Below are positions 48,090-59,851 of a DNA stretch of 64,000 nt, piece by piece. The notes beneath the pieces were generated by a model. The model had not been told where the DNA came from, did no database searches, and saw nothing but the letters and a program-made list of their open reading frames with translations. A program made the position numbers and the translations under genes. The stretch spans positions 107,398,686 to 107,462,685 of the forward strand of contig NC_037672.1 in the NCBI RefSeq assembly GCF_003255815.1, read 5' to 3'. Within the stretch, counting starts at the first letter, position 1. Each line of letters opens with the position of its first letter. This stretch comes from Theropithecus gelada. Taxonomy: Eukaryota > Chordata > Mammalia > Primates > Cercopithecidae.

Positions 48090-48830
48090 CTTAAGGCCTG
48101 AAGCTCATAAAGGATTACAGGATATTGTTAAACATTTAAAAGCTCAAGTCTTAGTAAGGAAATGCAGCAGTCCCTACAACACCCCAATTCTAGGAGTGCA
48201 AAAACCAAATGGTCAGTGGACACTAATGCAAGATCTTAGCCTCATCAATGAGGCAGTAATTCCTCTATATCCAGTTGTACCCAACCCCTATACCCTGCTC
48301 TCTCAAATGCCAGAGGGAGCAGAATGGTTCACTGTTCTGGAGCTCAAGGATGCCTTCTTCTGTATTCCCCTGCACTCTGACTCCCAGTTTCTCTTTGCCT
48401 TTGAGGATCTCACAGACTACATGTCCCAACTTACGTGGATGGCCTTGCCCCAAGGGTTTAGGGATATCCCTCATCTGTTTGGTCAGGCACTGGCCCAAGA
48501 TCTAGGCCACTTGTCAAGACCAGGCACTCTGGTCCTTCAGTATGTGAATGATTTACTTTTGGCCACCAGTTCGGAAGCCTCATGCCAGCAGACTACTCTA
48601 GATCTCTTGAACTTTCTAGATAATCAAGGGTACAAGGTGTCTATGTCGAAGGCCCAGCTTTGCCTACAGCAGGTCAAATATCTAGGCCTAATCTTAGCCA
48701 GAGGGACCAGGGCCCTCAGCAAGGAATGAATACAGCCTATACTGGCTTATCCTTGCCCTAAGATGTTAAAACAGTTGCGGGGGTTCCTTGGAATCACTGG
48801 CTTTTGCTGACTATGGATCCCCAGATACAG
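48090..48830 (+). pseudogene. ERV9 reverse transcriptase remnant
   Basis: The open segment 48196-48729 covers fingers and palm: LKDAFFCIPL, LPQGFRD and the catalytic box YVNDLLLA at 48541. The family has YVDD there, so one catalytic Asp is replaced by Asn. A tga closes the frame at 48727, and the connection region continues in other frames. Confidence 0.88.
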
Positions 48831-48921
48831 CGAGATAGCCAGTCCCCTCTATACTCTAATCAAGGAGACCCAGAGAGCAAATACTCATCTAGTAGAATGG
48901 GAACCAGAGGCAGAAACAGCC

Positions 48922-49840
48922 TTGAAAACCTTAGAGCAAGCCCTTGTACAAGCTCCAGGTTTAAGCCTTCCGACGGGACAAAACTTCTCTTTATACGTCA
49001 GAGAGAGAGCAGGAACAGCTCTTGGAGTCCTTACTCAGACTTGTGGGACAACCCCACAACCAGTGGCATACCTAAGTAAGGAAATCGATGTAGTAGCAAA
49101 AGACTGGCCTCACTGTTTACAGGTAGTTGCGACGGTGGCCGTCTTAGTGTCAGAGGCTATCAAAATAATGCAAGGAAAGGATCTCATTGTCTGGACTCCT
49201 CATGATATAAATGGCATACTAGGTGTCAAAGGAAGTTTATGGCTATCAGACAACCAACTACTTAGATACCAGGTGCTACTCCTTGAGGGTTCGGTGCCTC
49301 AAACACATACGTGCGTGGCCATCAACCCTGCCACTTTTCTCCCAGAGGATGGGGAACCAATCAAGCAGGACTGCCAGCAAATTACAGTCCAGACTTATGC
49401 CGCCCGAGATGATCTCTTAGAAATACCCTTAGCTAATCCTGACCTTAACCTATATACTGATGGAAGTTCATTTGTGGAGAATGGGATACGAAGGGCAGTT
49501 ATGCCATAGTTAGTGATGTAACCGTACTTGAAAGTAAGCCTCTTCCCCCAGGGACCAGTGCCCAGTTAGCAGAACTAGTGGCATTTATCCAAGCCTTAGA
49601 ACTGGGAAAAGGAAAAAGCATAAATGTGTATACAGATAGCAAGTATGCTTATCTAATCCTACATGCCCATGCTGCAATATGGAAAGAAAGGGAGTTCCTA
49701 ACCTCTGGGGGAACCCCCATTAAATACTACAAGCAAATTATGGAGTTATTGCATGTAGTGCAAAAACCCAAGGAGGTGGCAGTCTTACACTGCCAAAGTC
49801 ATCAGAAAGGGGAAAGAGAGGGGAGAACAGCAGCATAAAC
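48922..49840 (+). pseudogene. ERV9 connection/RNase H remnant
   Basis: Open segment 48922-49509 and then, after a frameshift, 49578-49838. RNase H motifs are LYTDGSSFVENG and VYTDSKYAYL, and the last visible block is VLHCQSHQKGE. The frame is broken between the two Asp-containing motifs. Directly after it, where integrase should begin, the sequence changes to a purine-rich tract. Confidence 0.85.
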
Positions 49841-49849
49841 TGCTAGCAG

Positions 49850-49965
49850 AGGCAGGGAAAGACCAGCAAGAAGGAAAGAGGGAAAGAGACAGAAAGTCAG
49901 AGAGACAGAAGGAAAGACAGGAAGAGACAAAGGAGCCAAAAAGAGAGAGAGAGAGAGATAGAAGT
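49850..49965 (+). repeat. Purine-rich (GA) tract in place of integrase
   Basis: About 115 bases almost only A and G, ending in a run of agagag. No integrase zinc-binding or catalytic motifs are present between RNase H and env, so integrase is deleted here. Confidence 0.8.
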
Positions 49966-50339
49966 AGTCAAGGAAAAACAGTGTACCCTATTCCTTTGAA
50001 AGCCAGGGTAGATTTAAAGCCTATAATTGATAATTGAAGGTCTTCTCTGTAACCCTATAACACTGTAATATCACCTTGTTGTCAGTGCAAACAAGGGCAT
50101 AGCCCGAAATCACTGAGGCCACTGACAACCCATAGCCTACCTATCAAAAATCCTTAACCCAGCAGATTTTCCTAACAGGGGATCTAAATCTTCATTGCCA
50201 TACAAAGGTTCGACCAGACATAGGAGGAACTCCCTTCAGGACAGGCCGATAGATGGTTCCTCCTGGGTGATTAAGGAAAAAGACACAATGGGTATTCAGT
50301 AAGTGATAAGGAAACTCTTATAGAAGCAGAGTTAGGAAA

Positions 50340-51080
50340 ATTGCCTAATAATTGGTCTGCTGAAACACGTGAGCTGTTTGCATTCAGCCAAGTTATATTC
50401 TTCTTATGTGGAACATCAACCTATATCTGCCTCCCCACTAACTGGACAGACACCTGCACCTTAGTCTAAGTCCCAACATTAACATTGCCCCAGGAAATCA
50501 GACCTTATCAGTGCACCTCAAAGCTGAAGTCCATCAGCGCAGAGTCATACAACTAATACCCCTACTTATAGGCTTAGGAATGACTACTGCTACAGGAACC
50601 GGAATAGCCAGTTTATCTACTTCATTATCCTCAAAGGATTTCTCAGACAGTTTGCAAGAAATAATGAAATCTATCCTTACTCTACAGTCCCAAATAGATT
50701 CTTTAGCAGCGGTGACTCTCCAAACCCGCCGAGGCCTAGACCTCCTCACTGCTGAGAAAGGAGGACTCTGTATCTTCTCAGGGGAAGAGTGTTGTTTTTA
50801 CACTAACCAGTCAGGGATAGTATGAGATGCCACCTGGCATTTACAGGAAAAGGCTTCTGAAATCAGACGTCTTTCAAACTCTTATAACAACTTCTAGAGT
50901 TGGGCAGCATGTCTTCTCCCCTTTCTAGGTCCCGTGGCAGCCATCTTGCTGTTACTCGCCTTTGGACCCTGTATTTTTAACCTTCCTGTCAAATTCGTTT
51001 CCTCTAGAATTGAGGCCATCAAGCTACAGATGGTCTTACAAATGGAGCCCCAAATGAGCTCAACCAACAACTTCTACTGA
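50340..51080 (+). pseudogene. ERV9 env remnant (end of surface, transmembrane subunit)
   Basis: The end of the surface subunit (TSTYICLPTNWTD) is followed by a transmembrane-subunit segment, open at 50511-50825. It has a hydrophobic Gly/Thr-rich stretch near its start (LIGLGMTTATGTG), a heptad region, a gamma-retroviral CX6CC motif (CIFSGEECC) and, after a tga at 50824, a membrane anchor in the next open part. Most of the surface subunit is missing. Stops prevent any full-length product. Confidence 0.85.
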
Positions 51081-51235
51081 GGATCCCTGGACTGACCCGC
51101 TGGCCCTTCCACTGGCCTAAAGAGTTTCGCTCTGGAGGACACTACAACTGCGGGCCCCTTCTTTGCTCCTATCCAGCAGGAAGTAGCTAGAGCGGTCATC
51201 GGTTAAATTCCCAACAGCAGTTGGGGTGTCCTATT

Positions 51236-51247
51236 TAGAGGGGGGAT
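51236..51247 (+). other. ERV9 polypurine tract
   Basis: The run tagaggggggat lies immediately before the TG that starts the 3' LTR, the usual site for priming plus-strand DNA. Confidence 0.85.
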
Positions 51248-51639
51248 TGAGAGGTGACAACGTGCTAGCAGCCCTTGCTCACTCTTGGCACCTCCTCGGC
51301 TTCAGCGTCCACTCTAGGGGAGCCCTTTGGCCCTCTGCTGTGCTATGGGGGTCCTCTCTCAGGCTGGCCAAGTCCGGAACTGGCTCCCTCTGCTCCTGGG
51401 AAGGTGTGGAGGGAGAGGCGTGGGCGGGAGCCGGGGCTGTGTGTGGTGCTCATAGGCAGGTGCGGGTTCCAGGTGGGCATGGGCTCGGTGGGCCCCGCAC
51501 TTGGCATGGCTGGCTGGGGCCTGCTGGGCTTGACTGGGGGACGAGCTCCATCTGGGCTGCCAGAGTGCCCAGGCTAGGTGTGGCAAAGTCCCATGGTGAG
51601 TGCCTGTGAGAGGTGAAGCCAGCTGGGCTTCTGGGATGG

Positions 51640-51930
51640 GTGGGGACTTGGAGAGTTTTTCTGTCTAGCTAAAGGATTGTAAATGCACCAGTCAGCACTC
51701 TGTGTCTAGCTAAAGGTTTGTAAATACACCAGTCAGCACTCTGTGTGTAGCTAATTGGGCCAGGACTTGGAGAACTTTTGTGTCTAGCTAAAGGATTGTA
51801 AACACACCAATCAGCACTCTGTATCTAGCTAAAGGTTTGTAAACACACCAATTAGCACTCGGTCAAAACGGACCGATCAGCTCTCTGTAAAATGGACCAA
51901 TCAGCTTTCTGTAAAGTGGACCAATCAGCA
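51640..51930 (+). repeat. LTR12 U3 tandem enhancer repeats with CCAAT boxes
   Basis: About four copies of gtctagctaaaggattgtaa followed by acaccaatcagcactctgt-type sequence, then three shorter units with gaccaatcagc. The ccaat motifs (plus strand) are typical NF-Y binding sequences and the spacing is regular. Confidence 0.9.
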
Positions 51931-52064
51931 GGATGTGGGTGGTGCCAGATAAGGGAATAAAAGCAGATGACCTGCGCCAGCAGCGGCCCACTCTGTGGAA
52001 GCTTTGTTCTTTTGCTCTTGGCAACAGGTCTTGCCGCTACTCACTCTTTGGGTCAGCGCCACCT

Positions 52065-52401
52065 TTATGAGCTGTAACACTCACCGAAAAGGTCTGCAGC
52101 TTCACTCCTGAAGCCAGTGAGGCCATGAACCCACCGGGAAGGACGAACTACTTCGGATGGAAGGAACGAACAACTCCGAATATGCCACCTTTATGAACTG
52201 TAACACCGCAAAGGTCTGCAGCTTCACTCCTGAAGTCAGAGAGACCATGAACCCACCAGAAAAAAGAAACTTCGGACACATCTAAACATCTGAAGGAAAA
52301 AACTCCAGACACACCATCTTTAAGAACTGTAACACTCACCCCGAGGGTCCGCGGCTTCATTCTTGAAGTCAGCGAGTCCAGGAATCCACCAATTCCGGAC
52401 A
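52065..52401 (+). repeat. LTR12 U5: three diverged tail units
   Basis: The block gagctgtaacactcacc ... gcttcactcctgaagcc ... gaacccacc occurs three times (starting near 52070, 52193 and 52326) with small differences. This is characteristic of LTR12. Confidence 0.88.
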
Positions 52402-52781
52402 CAACTGGTTCCCAAACTTCTTGGAAACAACATAATTTTCCTCTTAATAAATAAAGCAGTCAGACTCTGAGGTATAGTTCAAAAAATACCTTACATAAGC
52501 GATTTCATCTGCACAGTGCCAGAGTTGCATTATTTTATTATTCTTGATTTAGCAGATGCATTTCATGAAATGGCTAAAATATATATGTGAAAGCACTTAG
52601 GGGAATTGGAGCCATAAGTGACCTCAGAGAGAGTAGACCCTTTCCATGACATTGATTCAAATCAGGTGGCAGGATCTGAGATCTGGCGTTTTTAAAGTTG
52701 CCTCAGGATGACTTTTAATCTTAGCAAAAGTGGCTAAATCCCTTTCTTCTCCCTCCAAAATACTTAAAATCTCAGGTGACG
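52402..52781. other. Intergenic, nothing recognised
   Basis: Target duplication CAAC and then AT-rich sequence with no gene. Confidence 0.5.
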
Positions 52782-54912
52782 GGCGCACCAAAATCTCACA
52801 AATCACCACTAAAGAGAACACAAAAAATACTAACCACAAAAGAAAAAAAATGATAAATTGAACTTTATCAAAATTAAAATAACCTGCTTATCAAAAGACA
52901 CTATGGTCCTAGCCAGAGCAATCAGACAAGAGAAAGAAATAAAGGGCATCCAAATCAGTAAAGAGGAAGTCAAACTCTTGCTGCTTGCTCATGACATGAT
53001 CCTGTACCTAGAAAACCTTAATGACTCATCCAAAAAGCTCCTAGGACTGGTAAATGAATTCAGCAAAGTTTCAGGATACAAAATTAATATACGCAAATCA
53101 GTAGCCCTGTTATACACCAACAGCGGCCAAGCTGAGACTCAAATCAAAAACTCAACCCCTTTTACAATAGCTTGAAAAAATACAATACATAGGAATATAC
53201 TTAACCAAGAAGGTGAAAGACTTCTATAAGGAAAACTACAAGACACTGCTGAAAGAAATCATAGATAACACAAACAAATGGAAACAAAACTCCTGCTCAT
53301 GGAGGGGTAGAATCAATATTGTGAAAATGACCATACTGCCAAAAACAATCTACAAATTCAATGCAATTCCCATCAAAATACAACAGTCATTTTTCACAGA
53401 ACTAGAAAAAAAATCATGAAATTCGTATGAAACCAAAAAAGAGTCCACATAGCCAAAGCAAGACTGGGCAAAAAGAACAAATCAGGAGGCATCACATTAC
53501 CTGATTTGAAACTGTACTATAAGGCCATAGTCACCAAACAGCATGGTACTGGTATAAAAACAGGCACACAGACCAATGGAACAGAATAGAGAGCCCAGAA
53601 ATAAACCGAAATACTTACAGTCAACTGATCTTCGACAAAGCAAACAAAAACATAAAGTGGGGAAAGGACATCCTATTCAACAAATGGTGCTAGGACAATT
53701 AGCAAGCCACATGCAAAAGAATGAAACTGGATCCTCATCTCTCATCTGATACAAAAATCAAGTCAAGATGATCAAAGACTTAAATCTAAGATCTCAAACC
53801 ATAAGAATTCTAGAAGATAACATTGGAAAAACCCTTCTAGACATTGGTTTAGGCAAAGACTTCATGACCAAGAACGCAAAAGCAAATGGAACAAAAACAA
53901 AGGTAAATAAATGGGACTTAACTAAACTAAAAAGCTTCTGCACAGCAAAAGAAATAATTGGCAGAGTAAATAGACAACCCACAGAGTGGGAGAAAACCTT
54001 CACAATCTATACATCCAACAAGGACTAATATCCAGAATCTGCAAGGAACTCAAGCAAATCAGCAAGAAGAGAACGAACAAACAAACAAACAAACAAACAA
54101 TTCCATCAAAAAGTGAGCTAAGGACATGAATAGACAATTCTAAAAAGATAATATATAAATGGCCAACAAACATGAAAAAATGCTCTACATCTCTAATTGT
54201 CAGGGAAATGCAAATCAAAACCACAATGAGATACCACCTTACTCCTATAAGAATGGCCATAATAAAAAAATACTAGATATTGGAGTGGATATTGTGAAAA
54301 GGGAACATTTTTATGCCGTTGGTGAGAATGTAATCCGTGGAAAACAGTGTGGAGGTTCTTTAAAGAACTAAAAGTAAGTCTACTATTTCATGTAGCAATT
54401 CCATTCCTGGATATCTACCCAGAGGAAAAGAAGTCATTATACGAAAAAGACACTTGTACACAAATGCTCGTAGCAGCACAATTTGCAATTGTAAAAATAT
54501 GGAACCAGCCAAGTGCCCATCAATCAACAAGTGGATAAAGAAAATGTGGTACATATATACCATGGAATACTACTCAGCCATAAAAAGGAACGAAATAATG
54601 GCATTTGCAACAACAACCTGGGTGTAATTGAAAACCATTATTTTAAGTGAAGTAACTCAGAAATGGAAAACCAAACATCGTACATTCTCACTCATAAGTG
54701 GGAGCTAAGCTAGGACACAAAGGCATAAGAACGATACAATGGACTTTGGGGACTTGGGGGGAAAGTGTGGGAAGGATATGAGGGATAAAAGACTACACAT
54801 TGGGTACAGTGTACACTGCTCGGGTGCACCAGAATCTCAGAAATCACCACTAAAGAACTTATTCATGTAACCAAACACCATCTGTTCCCCAAAAACCTAT
54901 TGGAAAAAAAAA
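52782..54912 (+). mobile_element. L1 (L1PB-like) ORF2 3' half and 3' UTR, mosaic start
   Basis: 52782-52850 looks like an L1 3'-end piece (gggcgcaccaaaatctcaca, caccactaaagaga). 52855-52905 resembles another L1 ORF2 fragment. From 52905 an L1 ORF2 C-terminal part runs in several open segments (52858-53175, 53213-53419, 53768-54028, 54347-54538). The 3' UTR ends at an A tail (54902-54912). All are fragmented. Confidence 0.9.
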
Positions 54913-54938
54913 AAGACACTATGAAGAAAATAAATAGA

Positions 54939-55249
54939 GGGCAGGTGTGGCGGCTTATGCGTGTAATAACAACAGTTTGGGAGGCCAAGGTGGGAGGATT
55001 GCTTGAAGCCAGGCATTTGAGACCAGCCTGGGCAACATAGTGAGACCCCCATCACTACAAAAAATAAAAATACTAGCCAGACATGCTGGTGTGCACCTAT
55101 AATCCTAGCTACTTGAGGGACTGAGGCAAGAGGATTGCTTGAGCCCAGAAATTTGATGTTACAATGAGCTATGATTGTGCCACTATACTCTAGCCTAGGC
55201 AATAGAGTGAGACCTTTTCTGAAAAAAAGAAAAAGAAAAAGAAAAAGAA
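54939..55249 (+). mobile_element. Diverged Alu (AluJ-like), plus strand
   Basis: Old dimeric Alu (gtggcggcttatgcgtgtaa, attgcttgagcccagaaatt) with a tail that has become (AAAAAG)n. Confidence 0.9.
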
Positions 55250-55254
55250 AGGAA

Positions 55255-56190
55255 TAAATAAGCCCCAAACTAGAAAAAATATTTGTAATACAAAGATTTG
55301 ACAAAGACTTTGAATATAGATTATATATAAAGAACTTCTACAAATCAATAATGAAACTTCAAACAATACAATAAACATAGGCAAAAGGTTTGAACAGATG
55401 TCTCACAAAAGAGGATATATGAATGATCAATTAACACACAAAAAAGTTGGTCAATACCATTAGTCATTAGGAAAAGGCAAATTAAAATTGCAAAGTGTTA
55501 TGTCACATGTACAAAAATGGTTAAAATTTAAAAGACTAACAATACCAAATGTGGGTGAGGACATGGAACAATGGATCTCACATACATTGCTTGGGAGAGT
55601 ATAAAATTGAACAATCCCTTTGGAAAAATATTTGGCAGTTTCTTATGAAGTTAAACATATATCTACCCTATGAACTAGTAATTAGGTATTAACTGTTGAG
55701 AAATGAAAACATTCATTGAGCCAAACCTGGAAATGATCCAAAGGTTCATGAACAAGAGAATAGATAAACAAATTGTATTATGTTCATACAAAAATACTTC
55801 CCCACAATAAAAAAGAATAAAGTACTAATATGCACAACCTCCGTGAGTCTCAAAAACATTATGTTAAACAAAGAAGCTAGATCCAAAGTTGAACGTACTG
55901 TATGATTACATTTATATAAAGTTCAAGAACAGACAAAACTAATCTATGATGAGAGAAATAAGAGCAATGGTTACCTATGAGTGGGATTCACTGGAAGGAG
56001 TATATGGAAAATTTTGATGATAAAGGAAATGCTCTATGCTTGGAAATTTCTACCAAAAATGGTGTTTTTAAAAAGACAGTTTGAGGCATTGATGAAGTGT
56101 ATATATACATTTATCACAACTCATCAGATTGTACACTTAAGATCTGTTCACTTTATATAAATTTTACTTTAATGAAAATGAAAAAGAATG
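55255..56190 (+). mobile_element. Old L1M 3' part, plus strand
   Basis: ORF2 end and 3' UTR pattern: aatcaataatgaaacttcaa, atgtgggtgaggacatggaa, atgattacatttatataaag, catcagattgtacacttaag, ending in an A-rich tail. Decayed. Confidence 0.82.
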
Positions 56191-56369
56191 CATCTTGATT
56201 AGAAGTCAGGCTGGGAAAACCAAAGGAAAGCAACTTAATTTATTTTATTTCTCTGGTATTTAAAATTGAAATAATCCACATGTCACCAACTCAAATATTT
56301 TCTCTCCACCATCTGTTTTATACATCTTCCCAGTTTTGAATGGCAAGCAAAGAGGATACTAATTCACAG

Positions 56370-56525
56370 ATTTTTTTGTTTTGTTTTGTTTGTTTATTTG
56401 TTTTTTTAGTAGAGACAGAGTTTCACCATATTGGCCAGGCTGGTCTCGAACTTCTGACCTTGTGATCCTCCCATCTCGGCCTCCCAAAATGCTGGGATTA
56501 CAGTTGTGAGCCACTATGCCTGGCC
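56370..56525 (-). mobile_element. Alu fragment, minus strand, with (TTTGT)n tail
   Basis: gtttcaccatattggccagg to ccactatgcctggcc after a TTTTG-rich stretch. Only the head part of an antisense Alu is present. Confidence 0.85.
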
Positions 56526-56604
56526 GATTTTATTTTTTACATTCAATACTTATTCCAGTTCTTAGTCTTTTCCTACCACAGATTTCATTTCTGTTATTTC
56601 TACA

Positions 56605-56825
56605 TTTAGTTTCTCCCAGATTCAAGCAATTCTCCTGCCTCACCCTCCCGAGTAGCTGGGATTACAGGCACCTGCCACCACACCCAACTAATTTTTGTAT
56701 TTTTAGTAAAGATGAGGTTTTACCATATTAGTCAGGCTGGTCTCGAATCCCTGGCCTCAGGTGATCCAACTACCTTGGCCTTCCAAAGTGCTGGGATTAC
56801 AGGTATTAGCCACCATGCCCAGCCT
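56605..56825 (-). mobile_element. Alu fragment, minus strand
   Basis: gattcaagcaattctcctgc to ccaccatgcccagcc. The 3' part of the Alu (left side here) is truncated. Confidence 0.88.
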
Positions 56826-57929
56826 AATTCACAGTTTTATACGTATAAGAGCTGCAACCAGTGGTTTGCATTTTCATTACTTCCAGGAAGTAGTGTTTCA
56901 TTATATGCAGTTTACAGTATCTCTAGTTCTCTTGTCAAGCCTTGTAGACCACTTGAACTGCTCTTCATTTAATGGTACTGTACTTCTTATAGGTTGAGCA
57001 GAATTGAAGGCTGGGGAAAGACTGTTTTGGGAATGATAGAAAATCCAGATTTCTTTCCCTAAATCTTTACATTTTTAGAAACTAAAATACCTGGGAGAAT
57101 GATGAAGAGTCATGCTGTAATTAAGGAAGCAATTTGTTGACGGTGTGGTGGTGGCAATGATTAGTAAGAGGCGCTGAGCACAGTAAATACATAACCGAGG
57201 AAAATTAGGTGCCGTGTGCTTCAATGAGGAAATTTCATCTGAAAAGTTAGAATTTTATGACTAGCACACATAAATACGTGTCCCAATAGGCCCTTCCAGC
57301 TACTGCTGTACACTCACACTTATAACCATTCAGAGCTATCTCCTTGCTATTAATTCCTAACTTTCTTACTGACCTGCCAGCAGGGTTCCCCCACCCAGCT
57401 GTGTCCCTTCAGGATCTAAGGAACTATTAAATAAGAAAAAAAAAATTTTGTCCATTCCTGTTCCACATCCTGTCAGCATGACCCTTCTCCTTCTTCATGT
57501 CCTTCTGAGGCATCCTAATTACTCCACAGAGCTTCACACTGCATGCTATAGTCCAAAGTACATTGCAGCTCCCCTCCTTCTTTCCTGACACCTAGTATAT
57601 GACCAGTCACATACTTGGCGACTGGTCATTCATTAGCTCATACTCATATACTCTCTGTTGTTGCTGTTAATCAACCTCAGCAAGCTCTTGATGTTAAGGA
57701 CCATGGCTTCTGTTTTTTGTACTCCAGACGGTACCCTATCACATATAGCTGTTTAATTAGTGAATGAATTAGTTAACTTTAACTCAATTCCAGAAATAAA
57801 AACATATTTGGCAACTCAAACCCATAAGTTATAATGCATTTCGTGTCAACTTTAAAATAGTTTATTTCAACCTTTCTAGAGTGCAAGAAAGGTTCAGTTT
57901 TATCTAGAAGTAGGAATATAAACTTATTA
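56826..57929. other. Intergenic; faint L2-like piece near its end
   Basis: No gene supported. The stretch around 57680-57775 (ttaaggaccatggcttctg, gaatgaattag) resembles an L2 3' end. Confidence 0.45.
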
Positions 57930-58225
57930 TATATTTATTTATTTGAGATAGAGTCTCGCCGTGTCACCCAGGCTGGAGTGCAGTGGTGCAATATCGGCTC
58001 ACTGCAACCGCTGCCTCCCAGGTTCAAGCGATTCTCCTGCGTCAGCCTCATGAGTAGCTGGGACTACAGGCGCGTGCCACCATGCCCGGCTAATTTTTTG
58101 TATTTTTAGTAGAGACAGGGTTTCACCGTGTTAGCCAGATTGGTCTCGATCTTCCGACATTGTGATCCACCTGCCTTGGCCTCCCAATGTGCTGGGATTA
58201 CAGGCGTGAGCCACCGCGTCTGACC
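57930..58225 (-). mobile_element. Alu, minus strand
   Basis: Antisense Alu with exact 16-base target duplications gaatataaacttatta (57914-57929 and 58227-58242). Confidence 0.96.
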
Positions 58226-58242
58226 AGAATATAAACTTATTA

Positions 58243-59600
58243 AATATCTCCGGAAATCCTTCCTAGTTGGGCAGCTCTGTCTTATGATTTTGCTCTCCGG
58301 GCAACTGTAGATGATGAATTAGCTGGGATTGATTTTCATCATCAGTCATCAGCCATAGCATCTGCTATACCTCTGTTGACTCTATCATCTCCTAGGGGGC
58401 TTGTACTCAACATTAATGACAACATTAGCCCAGGTGACATGTAATTAAGAAAGCAAACCTTTTTCCAACGAAAAATAATATGAGAGATTCTAAATCCAAA
58501 CAGAACAGAGTTGTGGATCATTTCATGTTAGTCTTCATATTCTCTCCAATCCAGTCCACTGACACAGTTTGATGCTTGACTGTCCTCTAAGCCCCTTCCA
58601 TTGCTGTCAGAAAGCAATGGAATATTCCACACATCTACCCAAAGGACTTCTCTTTCCCGGCTCCCCAGGGTCTGTTTCTCCTGTGAGGGTTCAGAGCTGC
58701 CTGGCAGAGGCTGGCTGAAATAGGAGAAATCCTGACTTTCAGAAAAGTGACCTAGTCTTTGGAGAATAATCAGGACATACTTAAGTATGAGTAAAAGGCT
58801 TAGAGTTATTCTGTTCTCCTCTGTAATGGGGTGTTCACTAGTGTGACAGTTGTTTTTGTGACTATTGATTTACGTACATTTTGACTAGCACTTGGAACAC
58901 TACATCAGCATAACTTAAATGAAAGTCCATTTTCCAGGATGGAGTAAACTGGCAGAAATTTCCATTGTGCATCAAATCTGCTATAAATTGTTTGCCTTCT
59001 GGGTATTTTTGGGCCCTAGTTGTACTCCTGAAGAAATAACCGCTATTGCTCCAAGTAGAAAGTGGTTGAGGAGACAGCTAACAGATACATCTAGTTCTTA
59101 TTTTCTATCACAGAGATGTGAAAAAAAATCCTAATTTATCTGAGAAGGAACAGCATTCCTCTGTGCTGGATTTCCAGTGCTTCCCAGCTTTTGCACTGTT
59201 AGCTTATTTTTTCCAACGGCCCTGTAATAACAATCCACTCCTTTCCCTGCACTCCTGGCCTCTCGTGATGTTTTATCATGCTCATGCTGAAAGAAAAGGT
59301 GTCTGTGCATACTGTATCTCTTCATTTGGCTTCAGGGATTTCCCTTTGATTTGGAAAGAATAATCTTTCAAATTCCGCTATAAAGTATACAGGAGAAAGA
59401 GAAAAAAAAAGATTAAACTCCTGGAATGTGCACTACTATTGACATTTCGTTCAAATAATGGGCCAAAGGTGAACTATCTTTACTATTGCTCAGGTGAAGG
59501 ATCAATTATTATCAGTCCAAACTATCAGCAGTGCTGCTCATCATTGATTTATACTGCATGGTTTAATTTTGTCTCCATCTTTCAAGACATTAAAACATAA
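58243..59600. other. EGF upstream region, nothing recognised
   Basis: Unique-looking sequence with no repeat I can name. It may contain EGF regulatory elements, but none can be called from sequence alone. Confidence 0.5.
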
Positions 59601-59851
59601 CCAATATTTAGCAGTTCCCGCCATTCACCATGAGCGTCTCAACAGTCCCCTAACTCCTCTCTCCCAGTTCTGCCCAGGATATTTATGGTGAGTAGCAAGT
59701 TATCTCCTCTTTGGCAGCCATCCCTGCTTTCCTCTGTGGAGGAATTGCCCACATTCTCATTTGCAAACAGAGGCTCACTCAAGTGTCATTAAAGGAAAGG
59801 AGGTGGAGCCTGAAGAGCTTTAAAAAGCAAAGCTGAGTCATCCCACTTTTC
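59601..59851 (+). promoter_or_regulatory. EGF: EGF core promoter region
   Basis: Directly upstream of the inferred EGF start site. A TATA-like ctttaaaaag lies at 59818-59827, about 30 bases before the inferred transcription start (near 59852). A perfect AP-1 consensus tgagtca is at 59834-59840, between the two. The placement relies on similarity of the following sequence to the human EGF mRNA 5' end as I remember it. Confidence 0.7.

Larger units (their letters stand above)
45025..52401 (+). mobile_element. ERV9 (HERV-9/LTR12) provirus, defective
   Basis: A class I (gamma-like) endogenous retrovirus in the order leader, gag, protease, reverse transcriptase, RNase H, env, polypurine tract and LTR12-type 3' LTR. 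The 4-base target duplication CAAC is exact (45021-45024 and 52402-52405), so both outer ends of the original insertion are present. The 5' LTR is largely missing or rearranged. Integrase and most of the env surface subunit are deleted, and every gene has stops or frameshifts. It is a fossil with no coding capacity for infection. It lies about 7.5 kb upstream of EGF, in the same orientation. Confidence 0.93.
51248..52401 (+). promoter_or_regulatory. ERV9 3' LTR (LTR12-type)
   Basis: 1154 bases from tgagaggtgacaacg to ccggaca. U3 holds a GC-rich first third, then a tandem enhancer array (51640-51930). A GATA-type site (agataag, 51948-51954) and the TATA-equivalent aataaaag (51956-51963) follow. 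R/U5 begins near 51985 and ends in three diverged copies of a tail unit. LTR12 elements are known to act as tissue-dependent promoters and enhancers. The poly-A signal expected just downstream reads gcaacagg here, so it is mutated. Confidence 0.93.

Noticed and set aside
51226..51609. Gly/Ala/Trp-rich open frames
   Set aside because: They lie in the GC-rich U3 of the LTR12 and have no coding evidence.
51640..51930. CRISPR-like regularly spaced repeats
   Set aside because: They are LTR12 enhancer repeats in a vertebrate genome, without uniform unique spacers or cas genes.
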